DNA of 23,348 nt from FEN-1219 sp037445815 (GTDB lineage: Bacteria; Pseudomonadota; Gammaproteobacteria; Steroidobacterales; Rariloculaceae): the NCBI GenBank assembly GCA_037445815.1, contig JBBIJV010000028.1, forward strand, positions 1 through 23,348, in the 5' to 3' direction. The notes beneath the pieces were generated by a model. It ran no database searches, was not told the DNA's origin, and worked only from the letters and a program-made list of their open reading frames with translations. The translations under genes and the position numbers were made by a program. This document shows, piece by piece, positions 16,011-22,857 of the stretch; position 1 is the stretch's first letter, and the number at the start of each line of letters is the position of its first letter.

Positions 16011-16517
16011 ATGCACTCGCAGACGCTCGCACGTGGCATCGCGGCCGGCGCCGTGCTCGTGGCGTCCGCACTCGTCCTGGTCGCCCGCCTGCCGGACGAC
16101 GCCCCGCCGGCCGGCGCGGCAGGCGCACGCATCGATGCCCTGCGCATCGAGCCGGTCGACGCGGTCGCGGAAGCGGACCCACCGCTCGCGGCACCGGCCG
16201 ATGCGCAGGCCGCCGCCGCGACGTTCCGCGAGCTCCGAGCGATGTCGGAGACGTTCCGGAACTCGACTTTCCTAATCGCGATCCGCGACGCCGGCTACGT
16301 CTGCAACGAGCTGCTGCGAGTGTCGGGCGCGCTCGACGACTCGCCGAAGTGGCTGGCCACGTGCAGCGAGACGATGGCCTACACGATTGGCATTGCCGAC
16401 AACGGCACGCTGCGCGTCCAGCCGTTCCTGCAATACTTCGACGGCATCGGGCCGCGGATCGTCGAGCAGGACTTCGTGGACCCGAGCCCGCAGCCGCCGA
16501 TGTTGGACCGTCGTTGA
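16011..16517 (+). CDS. small secreted or membrane-anchored protein, function unknown
   Basis: 168 aa, not recognised as a named family. An N-terminal hydrophobic segment (GIAAGAVLVASALVLVARL) acts as signal peptide or anchor, then an Ala/Pro/Asp-rich linker to about residue 70. A compact domain follows: FLIAIRDAGYVCNELLRV...WLATCSETMAYTIGIADNGTLRVQPF. Two Cys in this domain (CNE and ATCSE) could form a disulphide in the periplasm. It lies 39 bases after apaH with GAGGGG upstream and may be the last gene of that transcript, although its envelope location suggests an unrelated job. Composition matches the flanking core genes. Confidence 0.75.
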   Translation: MHSQTLARGIAAGAVLVASALVLVARLPDDAPPAGAAGARIDALRIEPVDAVAEADPPLAAPADAQAAAATFRELRAMSETFRNSTFLIAIRDAGYVCNELLRVSGALDDSPKWLATCSETMAYTIGIADNGTLRVQPFLQYFDGIGPRIVEQDFVDPSPQPPMLDRR

Positions 16518-16654
16518 TCCCATCTGGTCCATGGTGTCGCCCGTCGATAGGTGCGATAAGGCCCGAGCGGATGGTGTGGGCTCAGATAGGGCTTACATCC
16601 GCGAACTTGACCTCCCTTGGGGGAGCGGCGCTCGTCGCTTGGAGGAACACTTCG

Positions 16655-17610
16655 ATGGCAAGGAGTCTGCTGGTCGCATCAGCGTTGGTCCTATTGTGCG
16701 CATCTGCCAAAGCAGGTGACCTCGTTCCCCCGGAGGAGCTGGAAGGCCACTTCTCAGACCCCGAAGTCTCGGCACAATACAGCCACGACATCCTGCATTA
16801 CTTGAATGAGCTCTCGGCGCGGCGCCGCTTAACGACGCTGTTTCCCAATGAGCAGAGCCCCTTTTACGGCGTTCAGATGAACTACGTGAACCTCACTCGC
16901 GGCAACTTGACCTTTCTCGTTTGAGATCTCGTTAGGCTCGATCGGATACCCATCGTCTTCGGGCGGGTCTACGATTCGCGGAAAGAGGACGAATCCGATT
17001 TCGGCCCCGGATGGAAGCTGTCAGTCGCCGAATCCGTGCGACGGGTCGGTGCCAGATTGCTCCACGTCGACGCCAGCAATTCGGAGTACGAGCTCGAGCT
17101 CAATGGTGCCCGCATCTCATCAGCCCATCCACACCTCACTGGAATACGCGACACAGGCTCAATGCAACGGAGATCGTGCTCAAGGTTGGTGCTCTGACGA
17201 AGACGTTTGCCCAATACGGGGATGGGTTCCGCCTAGTTGAAATCCGAGACTGGTCTGGCAACTGGATCAGCCTTTCCTATTCCCGAGACGTCATCGAACG
17301 GATTTCCTCCTCAGGCGAAAAGTACGTTGACATTCGACGCGATGCCGCGGGCAGGATCGTCGGCGCGACGGACGACGCAGGCCGGACCATCCGGTATGCC
17401 TACGACAGTTCTGGCCGATTAAGCGAATCGTACGATCTCGCTGGGGAGAACTACCGATACAGCTACAACCCGCGGGGCTATTTGGCGGAGCTCATCGACC
17501 CGCGCGGTGCGCAGAATCTAACTGCCCGCTTTGACGATGCCGGCAAGGTACTCGCGCTCAGCTCCCAGCACGACGCCATGGCATACCAGTATGAGGCGGG
17601 CAGCACGTGA
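16655..17610 (+). pseudogene. RHS/YD-repeat protein, broken and truncated
   Basis: Begins well: GGAGGA 8 bases before ATG 16655, then a signal peptide (MARSLLVASALVLLCASAKA) and secreted sequence ending MNYVNLTRGNLTFLV. A TGA at 16922-16924 interrupts, but the same frame continues DLVRLDRIPIVFGRVYDSR...DFGPGWKLSVAESV, the classic start of an RHS core; CGA to TGA would explain the stop. Near 17159 the frame changes (one base lost or two gained), after which NATEIVLKVGALTKTF...DAAGRIVGATDDAGRTIRYAYDSSGRLSESYDLAGENYRYSYNPRGYL carries clear YD repeats (written here in parts). It ends at TGA 17608-17610 after only a few repeats, whereas RHS proteins usually exceed 1000 residues, so the toxin-bearing C-terminus is gone. 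Several stretches are near 50% G+C, below the neighbours, consistent with acquired DNA. Confidence 0.85.
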
Positions 17611-18054
17611 CGTCGGAATTGAACGTTTGAGTTTCCGTTCGCCGATCTGCCTGCCGCTACGTGAGCAGACCCGCCGTGGCCGAGGAGCGGCTCGCGCTTA
17701 CCGGAGTGCCGCCATCCGGCGGATCAGATCACAGCAACTGCGAGCACTTCGGGTAGTTGGACGGTTACGCCGGGCGGACCCGCTAATGCTGCTGCGCAAC
17801 CGTCTAGCGGTTCGGGTTCGAGCCTCGCTTTCGCGCTGTCGTTCCCGCATCCCTCCTACGGTTCAGGAGGAAACGTAGCGGCTAGTACGCCGCTATCAGC
17901 CGCCATCGCTGTGGGAGTCTGTAGCGTGAGTGACACGAACACAATCAAGCAGGATACGAGGGACGGAATCACTCGATTGCGATTCCCACGTGTTGTCTCT
18001 CGGATTGCTTCACCGCCCGTTTCCCGAGCTATTTCGCGCTGACGTGAAGGGGAT
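17611..18054. other. gene-poor, probably decayed stretch
   Basis: No convincing intact gene between the RHS fragment and the transposon remnant. On the plus strand one frame (17665-18042, same phase as the RHS tail) is open and contains a Ser/Gly/Ala-rich reading around ITATASTSGSWTVTPGGPA, but it has no plausible start and three stops separate it from the RHS frame. On the minus strand a signal-peptide-like reading (LIVFVSLTLQTPTAMAA) near 17880-17950 ends after a few residues. Both may be remnants or chance. Confidence 0.4.
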
Positions 18055-18109
18055 TTCCCGCATTGTCCGCTCCGGTGAGAGAGGGGTGGATGACGGCGCA
18101 ATGCGGGAA
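18055..18109. repeat. 11-bp perfect inverted repeat, element boundary or terminator
   Basis: TTCCCGCATTG (18055-18065) and CAATGCGGGAA (18099-18109) are perfect inverted copies around 33 bases. It lies 15 bases past the stop of the small transposon ORF on the minus strand, so it could be a stem-loop ending that transcript or part of the element's terminal sequence. No matching copy was found near the other end of the element. Confidence 0.5.
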
Positions 18110-18123
18110 GGCCGTGAGATCCG

Positions 18124-18315
18124 TCAGAAGCGCATATCGTCGAGGTCCGGACGCTCGTCCTCCTCGTACCCTGCGAACAGGTCGAGTTGATCGCGGGCGA
18201 GCTGGAGTCGATAGAGGTCTCTGATCGCGTTGCGAAGGGTTTCGAGCAGATCGAGGACGGCGAAGAGCTGCTCGGGCGTGTAGCGCTCGGGGATCGGATA
18301 GTCATTCGCGTTCAT
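18124..18315 (-). CDS. small acidic accessory protein of the transposon
   Basis: 63 aa, MNANDYPIPERYTPEQLFAV at the start, helix-rich and acidic, ending in a Glu/Asp-rich tail (EEDERPDLDDMRF). GAGGTGA lies 5 bases before the ATG, a strong ribosome site, and the gene begins 15 bases after the ATPase stop, so it is a genuine third gene of the element rather than a shadow frame. No named family recognised. A role as helper or regulator of the ATPase is inferred from position only. Confidence 0.7.
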   Translation of the reverse strand: MNANDYPIPERYTPEQLFAVLDLLETLRNAIRDLYRLQLARDQLDLFAGYEEDERPDLDDMRF

Positions 18316-18330
18316 TGTTTCACCTCATTT

Positions 18331-19131
18331 TCACGAGCTCACTTCGTCGAGCGCGGTCTGCAGGTGCTCGAGGCTGACGGATTTGGCTTTGGCGAGCGCG
18401 GCGGCGGAGAGCGCGTAGTGCGCGAGGCGATTGATCTTGCGCGGGATGCCGCGGGAGCTCTGGAACAGAGCCTCGATCACGGCGGGCTCGAACAGCGGCA
18501 GCTCGCAGCCGGCCAGACGCAGGCGATGAGCGAGGTATTTGGGGAGCTCCTCGCGGGCGAGCCCTGGCAGATGATGCCGCACGACGATGCGTTGCTCGAG
18601 GGATTCATGAACGGCCATGCGCAGCCGGCGTCGTAGCTCTGTTAAGCCGACCAGCCACAAGCAGAGCCGGTTTTCGGAGTCCATTTCGTAGTTGGTGAGC
18701 AGGCGCAGGTCTTCGAGCACGTCGTTGCGCAGGTGATGTGCCTCGTCGACGATGACGACGGGCCGCTGCTTCGCTTCCAGAACGAGCCGGGAGATTTCGG
18801 TGCGCAGCGCGCGGTAGCACGTGGCACGGTTGCGCTCGGTCGGCAGCCCGAGCTCCCAGGCGATGGATTTGTACATGTCCATGACGTTGCCGGTCGAGAG
18901 CGGCACGTAGAACACGCGGTAGAGGCCGGGGTGAAGGGCCGAGGCGATTTTGCGGCAGACGGTGGTTTTGCCGCTGCCGACCTCGCCGGTGACAAGCCCG
19001 ATGCCGCGAAGCTCGAGCAGATGTTTGAGGCGCGCTTCGGCCTCGGCGATCGCGGCGGAGGGGAAGAGCTCGTCGGGCGCGAGCTCACCGTGGAAGGGGA
19101 AGCGGGTAAAGGCGAAGTGACGCAGGTACAT
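18331..19131 (-). CDS. ExeA-family AAA ATPase, transposition helper
   Basis: 266 aa and apparently intact. Walker A is GEVGSGKTT (49-57), Walker B VVIVDEAHHL (125-134), with LRLLTNYEMDSEN and GLTELRRRLR following as sensor regions, and a C-terminal SRGIPRKINRLAHYAL helical segment typical of ExeA/TniB proteins. Despite the ExeA name, which comes from a secretion protein, this version sits with a transposase and acts like MuB/TniB in target choice. Its ATG overlaps the transposase stop by one base (TGATG), a sign of translational coupling. It may persist here as a passenger with no functional transposase. Confidence 0.88.
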   Translation of the reverse strand: MYLRHFAFTRFPFHGELAPDELFPSAAIAEAEARLKHLLELRGIGLVTGEVGSGKTTVCRKIASALHPGLYRVFYVPLSTGNVMDMYKSIAWELGLPTERNRATCYRALRTEISRLVLEAKQRPVVIVDEAHHLRNDVLEDLRLLTNYEMDSENRLCLWLVGLTELRRRLRMAVHESLEQRIVVRHHLPGLAREELPKYLAHRLRLAGCELPLFEPAVIEALFQSSRGIPRKINRLAHYALSAAALAKAKSVSLEHLQTALDEVSS

Positions 19132-19475
19132 CAGGCGCGCTCCTGGTTGTCGCCGTCGGCGCCGGAGTTGTGTTCGGTGTTGCGGCGATTGAGATCGCGC
19201 AGCGCGAGACGGCTTTGCGGCGGCTCGGGCGGCGGGGTATCGCTCTGGAGCGTGTGCGAGGGGCGCTGGCGTTTGACGAAGCAGTTGGCGTAAGCGTCGA
19301 GCGGTTTCGCAGGCGGCATGGGTTGCCCGGCATGGGAGACTTGAACGGGCCGCCCGGGCGGGGCATGCGGATCGAAGCGCAGCGTGACGGTTTCGCCGAC
19401 GAGCGCGGCGTCGACCTCGTAAACGACGCCGTTCAAGCTCACGGTGCGATCTTTCTGCACGCGACGCTTCGATCT
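19131..19475 (-). pseudogene. transposase, C-terminal fragment only
   Basis: The reading RSKRRVQKDRTVSLNG...VYEVDAALVGETVTLRFDP...VDAYANCFVKR-like matches the C-terminal Mu-type beta-barrel domain of rve-type transposases (KPLDAYANCFVKRQRP is seen). The helix-turn-helix and DDE catalytic core, normally some 300 residues upstream, are absent: sequence before about 19475 does not belong to the family. The frame is technically open to an ATG at 19568, but that leading part is low-complexity Ser/Arg sequence, probably non-native. The C-terminus is Pro/Asn-rich, and its stop is coupled to the ATPase start. Confidence 0.75.
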
Positions 19476-19653
19476 AGCGACAGGCGCCCAGAAGGTCGCG
19501 TACGGTCGTCGGTTCGCAGACTTCCTTGTGGAGATCGGTGATGCCCAGCTCGCCGAACGTGTGCTCAACGATGTGGAAGCGTACCGCAGAGAAAGCGGTC
19601 TCTAGCTTAGCTAACCGGCGCGACCGGCGCGCCGAAGCGCTGGCGAGCACCAT
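19474..19653 (-). other. unassigned 59-aa open frame at the junction
   Basis: From ATG 19653 to TAG 19474-19476, reading MVLASASARRSRRLAKLE then a natural-looking TAFSAVRFHIVEHTFGEL and GITDLHKEVCEPTTVRDLL. Composition looks protein-like, unlike overlapping frames, so it may be the end of another gene carried in with, or stranded by, the rearrangement. No family recognised and no ribosome site seen. Confidence 0.35.
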
Positions 19654-19689
19654 ACAGCTTTTGGCTCTTTGGCCAGCCCGACTTGCCTG

Positions 19690-19813
19690 CGCCCAGCAGC
19701 TGGACCGGCACGGCCTGCTGCACGCCGTTGCGACCCATCTGCGCCAGCAGCGTTTCTATTGGCTCGTACCAGACGCTCGAAACGTGGCAATGGCTGTCGA
19801 CGATCAACTGCAT
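19690..19813 (-). pseudogene. amidohydrolase, N-terminal fragment
   Basis: From ATG 19813 the frame reads MQLIVDSHCHVSSVWYEPIE then TLLAQMGRNGVQQAVPVQLLG, the start of an amidohydrolase-2 family metal-dependent hydrolase, including the metal-binding D-x-H-x-H (DSHCH). After about 41 codons the family sequence stops and the frame runs on for some 27 unrelated residues to a TAA at 19607. Such enzymes are about 280-300 aa, so about 85% is missing, presumably removed when the transposable element inserted. The remainder was not found elsewhere in the window. The gene lay 153 bases downstream of metF and was probably transcribed with it. Confidence 0.75.
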
Positions 19814-19966
19814 CGAGCACCGCTCAGGTTGCGCCATGCCCGCCATCCGTGGCGGGGTGATGTGCGGCGCGCCGAGCCGAACGCTCTTCGGGCGCGTGTC
19901 GCGAGCGGCACTCGAGGTGCGGCCGCCGCCTGGCGCCTCGCCAAGACACGGGCAAAGCAAACGCAG

Positions 19967-20857
19967 CTACCCGAGCGAGTCGAGAACCGCAGCGATCGCG
20001 TCCGTGCCTTGCGCCGGCGCCATGATGTGGGCGCCTGCGATGCCGGGGATCTGCTTGAGGCCCTCGATGAGCTCGGCGCAGACGCGCTGCCCTTCCGCGG
20101 CTTGGTCTTGCGCCGCTTCGATGCGCGCGATGATCGGCTCCGGCACCGTGACGCCGAACAAGTTCTCGTTCATCCAGCGCGCGGACTTCGCCGAGCGGAT
20201 CGGCCCAACGCCGATGATGACGCCGAGCTTCTCGGTGATGCCCTCGGCGCGCAGTCGTTCGGCATACGCGCGGACGACGTCGAGATCGAAGCCGAACTGC
20301 GTTTGGATGAAGTCGGCGCCCGCTTGCATCTTCTTCTGCAGTGGGACGGGCGACCACTTCGCGTCGGGCCGACGCGGCACGTCGGCCGCGCCGATGAAAA
20401 ACTGCGGCGGCGAATCGATCTTGCGCGCCGACGGCAGCTCTCCCTTGTCGCGCATGTCGCGCGCTAGCTTCAAGAGATCGATCGACTCGAGATCGAACAC
20501 GGGCTTCGCGTCGGGTTGATCCCCGCCTTTTGGATCGTCGCCGCGCAGGATCAGCAGATTCTCCACGCCCTGCGCCGCCGCACCGATCAAATCGCCTGCG
20601 AGCGCGATGCGGTTGCGGTCGCGGCACGTGACCTGAAGGATCGGCTCGTAGCCGTCGGCCGCCAGCAGCGCCGCCGCCGCGAAGCTCGAGATCGAGGTCT
20701 TCCCCGCGGCCGCGTCCGTGACGTTGATCGCGTCGACCTTGCCCTCGAGCTGCGCCGCTTCGTTGAGCAGCTTCGTGCTCGCGGCCGACAGCGGCGGCAC
20801 GATCTCCGCCGTGATCACGAATTGCCCCGCTTTGATCTTGTGCTTCAGCTGCGACAT
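19967..20857 (-). CDS. metF: methylenetetrahydrofolate reductase family protein
   Basis: 296 aa TIM-barrel flavoprotein that reduces 5,10-methylene-THF to 5-methyl-THF. Family features: FVITAEIVPPLS (Glu18 in the FEFFPP-equivalent position), DAINVTDAAAG, ILQVTCRDRNRIALAGDL (folate/FAD contact region), ENLLILRGDDP, GADFIQTQFGFDLD and GVIIGVGPIRS. The sequence is of the short MetF-like branch also used in one-carbon and O-demethylation pathways, not closest to E. coli MetF, so its role may be in recycling methyl groups rather than only methionine synthesis. GGGAGAG precedes the ATG. Downstream once lay the now broken amidohydrolase. Confidence 0.92.
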   Translation of the reverse strand: MSQLKHKIKAGQFVITAEIVPPLSAASTKLLNEAAQLEGKVDAINVTDAAAGKTSISSFAAAALLAADGYEPILQVTCRDRNRIALAGDLIGAAAQGVENLLILRGDDPKGGDQPDAKPVFDLESIDLLKLARDMRDKGELPSARKIDSPPQFFIGAADVPRRPDAKWSPVPLQKKMQAGADFIQTQFGFDLDVVRAYAERLRAEGITEKLGVIIGVGPIRSAKSARWMNENLFGVTVPEPIIARIEAAQDQAAEGQRVCAELIEGLKQIPGIAGAHIMAPAQGTDAIAAVLDSLG

Positions 20858-20883
20858 TCACGCTCTCCCGGTGCCACCCCGCG

Positions 20884-20889
20884 ATTCTA
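20884..20889 (-). promoter_or_regulatory. -10 box (TAGAAT) for metF
   Basis: TAGAAT on the minus strand (five of six to consensus) lies 26 bases before the metF ATG, giving a leader of about 20 bases. No good -35 box was seen. It implies metF is transcribed separately from the quinoprotein gene upstream. Confidence 0.35.
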
Positions 20890-20925
20890 CGCGCTGCGGC
20901 GCCTCAAAGGCCGGAACGGAAGGGG

Positions 20926-20950
20926 TCCGGCGGCGGGAACGGCGGCCGGA
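20926..20950 (-). terminator. hairpin after the lipoprotein quinoprotein gene
   Basis: TCCGGC and GCCGGA form a perfect 6-bp inverted repeat around 13 bases, 6 bases past the stop at 20957 on the minus strand, followed by a pyrimidine-rich CCCCTTCC. Further GC repeats nearby allow alternative folds. Confidence 0.3.
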
Positions 20951-20956
20951 GCAGCG

Positions 20957-22855
20957 TCACGGCAACGCGTAGGCGATCAGCGACTCGGCGCCGGCCGCGC
21001 CCGCATCGTCGATCGCGAGACGTCCCGCTGCCGCGATCGCGACGTACTGGCGCCCATCGGCTGCCAGGTAAGTGATCGGCACCGCGTGCGCCGACAGCGG
21101 TAGCTCCGTCACCCAAAGCTCCTCACCCGTCCGTGCGTCGAACGCGCGAAAACGGCGGTCGTTGCTCGCGCCGATGAACACGAGGCCACCGGCCGTGACG
21201 ATCGGCCCGCCGACGTTGAGCCGGCCCGTGCGGCGGCGATCCTCGGGCAGCTCCTCCGTCACACCGAGCGGCACGCGCCACTCGATGTCGCCCGTCCCGA
21301 CGTCCACGGCCATCAGCTCGCCCCACGGGGGCTTCTGGCACGGCCATGCAGACCCGCCGCCTTGCTCGTTCCCCGTCGAGCCCGGCTCGGCATCGTTCGA
21401 CCAGAACCGCGCGAGCGGCCCGCCGACGGCGCTCGTGCGCCGGTACGGAAGGCGCTCGCGGCGAGCGCCGTCGCCCGTTTGAGCCGACGTGGCGTCGGCC
21501 AAGTTCGGCTCGAGCCAGCCGATGCCGCCCTCGCTGCTCGTGTTGACAAACACGAGACCGCGCACCGGGTCCGCGGCGACGCCACCCCAGCTCGCAGCGC
21601 CGAGCGAGCCCGGGAACACGATCGTCGAGCGCGGCGCCGCGGTGGACGGACGATAGCGGTACGGCGTGAAGGGGCCCGAGTTCTCTAGCCCGCCGCTGCG
21701 GTCGCGCAGCGCGCCGCAGAACGCGGCGTGCTCGGCCGTCGTATCGGCCGCGGCCACGATGTCGGCGGCCGCGTAGCCGACGCGCGCGATCGGCGGCGGT
21801 TTCACGGGCACGGGCTGCGTCGGCGACGCACGCTCGCCCGGCACGTCCGACGCCGGCACCGGCGTTTCGGCGATGCCGAAAACCGGCTCGCCGGTCACCC
21901 GATCGAGCACGTACATGAAGCCCGTGCGGGCCGCCAGCGCGAGCAGCGGCACGCGTTCGCCGCCGCTGACGACGTCGAGCAACACGGGCGGCGCGACGAC
22001 GTCGTAGTCCCAGATGTCGTGGTGCACGGTTTGAAAGTGCCAGCGAGCCTCGCCGCTGCGCGCATCGAGCGCGACGATCGAGTTGAAGTGAGGATCCTCG
22101 TCGGCGCGCGCGCCGCCGTAGAACTCGTCCGAAGCCGGGCCCGTGAAGACGGCGTAGAGCAGCGCGCGGTCCGCGTCGACGGTCATCGTGAACGCAGGGT
22201 GCAGCAACGCGGGCGACCCGGTGAAGCTCCAACGCTCGGCGCCCGTGCGGACGTCGTACGCCCGAACGCCGCCCGGCGCGCCGTTCGAGCCGACGATCAG
22301 GAGATGCTCGAAGCGAGTCGGTGTGCCGTTGTACGCGGCCGGCAACGGCACGCTGCCGTCGATGCCGAACGTCGAGATCGGCTTGCCCGTCGCGGCCTCG
22401 AGCGCGACGAGCGTGCGGCCTGCCGTGAAGAACACGCGCGGCGGAGTTTCGGCGTCGCCGGGCCAGTACGCGAGGCCGCGCTGCGACGGAGCTCCCTGCG
22501 GCAGCACGAATCGCCAGACCTCCGCGCCCGTATCGCCGCGCAGCGCGACGATGCGATCCCCGGCCGTGGCGTACAGCACGCCGTCGACGACGAGCGGCGT
22601 GAGCTCGGAGCCGTCGAACGGCACCCCGTGCGCGGGCGCGAGCGGATACGACCACGCCTGCCGCAGCTCGTCGACGTTCGCCGGAGAGATTTGCTCGAGC
22701 GGCGAGTAGCGCGTGCCGGCGAGATCGCGGTTGTAGCTCGGCCAATCGACGCCGCGCAGGAAATCCGCCGCGGCCGCAGGGCCGGCGGGGTCCGGCTCCG
22801 GCGGCTCGCTGCAAGCGGCGAGCAGCGCAGCCGCCAAGGCCGGCAGCCACCGCAC
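20957..22855 (-). CDS. PQQ-type quinoprotein dehydrogenase, lipoprotein
   Basis: 632 aa from GTG 22855, chosen because it gives a textbook lipoprotein signal (RWLPALAAALLAAC, Cys15) and begins 2 bases after the upstream stop at 22858; an in-frame ATG at 22924 would overlap that gene by 67 bases and add a hydrophilic leader. The mature start DWPSYNRDLAGTRYSPLEQI is typical of quinoprotein propellers. The vicinal Cys pair is absent (PPRVFFTAGRTLVALE), as in membrane glucose dehydrogenases, but no transmembrane domain is present. NSIVALDARSGEARWHFQ and TVHHDIWDYDV are conserved, and the segment RADEDPHFN carries acidic residues near the alcohol-dehydrogenase catalytic position. Lipid anchoring should place it in the periplasm near respiratory acceptors. 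Substrate unknown. Confidence 0.9.
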   Translation of the reverse strand: MRWLPALAAALLAACSEPPEPDPAGPAAAADFLRGVDWPSYNRDLAGTRYSPLEQISPANVDELRQAWSYPLAPAHGVPFDGSELTPLVVDGVLYATAGDRIVALRGDTGAEVWRFVLPQGAPSQRGLAYWPGDAETPPRVFFTAGRTLVALEAATGKPISTFGIDGSVPLPAAYNGTPTRFEHLLIVGSNGAPGGVRAYDVRTGAERWSFTGSPALLHPAFTMTVDADRALLYAVFTGPASDEFYGGARADEDPHFNSIVALDARSGEARWHFQTVHHDIWDYDVVAPPVLLDVVSGGERVPLLALAARTGFMYVLDRVTGEPVFGIAETPVPASDVPGERASPTQPVPVKPPPIARVGYAAADIVAAADTTAEHAAFCGALRDRSGGLENSGPFTPYRYRPSTAAPRSTIVFPGSLGAASWGGVAADPVRGLVFVNTSSEGGIGWLEPNLADATSAQTGDGARRERLPYRRTSAVGGPLARFWSNDAEPGSTGNEQGGGSAWPCQKPPWGELMAVDVGTGDIEWRVPLGVTEELPEDRRRTGRLNVGGPIVTAGGLVFIGASNDRRFRAFDARTGEELWVTELPLSAHAVPITYLAADGRQYVAIAAAGRLAIDDAGAAGAESLIAYALP

Positions 22856-22857
22856 CG

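Larger units (their letters stand above)
18055..19690 (-). mobile_element. remnant of a Mu/Tn552-type transposable element
   Basis: Minus-strand order is C-terminal transposase fragment, ExeA-type AAA ATPase, 63-aa protein, the arrangement of elements that use an rve/Mu-C transposase with an ATP-dependent helper (TniA/TniB, MuA/MuB logic). The transposase catalytic domain is missing and neither terminal repeats nor a target duplication could be found, so the element is incapable of moving itself. The right limit is set where the interrupted amidohydrolase loses family sequence; the left limit is uncertain. Confidence 0.72.

Noticed and set aside
15311..16654. Upstream extension of the RHS fragment frame
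   Set aside because: It reads through apaH and the orphan gene in the wrong phase; the strong ribosome site and signal peptide set the start at 16655.
16518..16654. Possible promoter with TTGACC near 16607
   Set aside because: No -10 box at a suitable distance was found.
17856..18305. Minus-strand 149-codon frame with a signal-peptide-like end (LIVFVSLTLQTPTAMAA)
   Set aside because: Its first half is a shadow of the small transposon gene, and the hydrophobic end stops a few residues after the supposed cleavage site.
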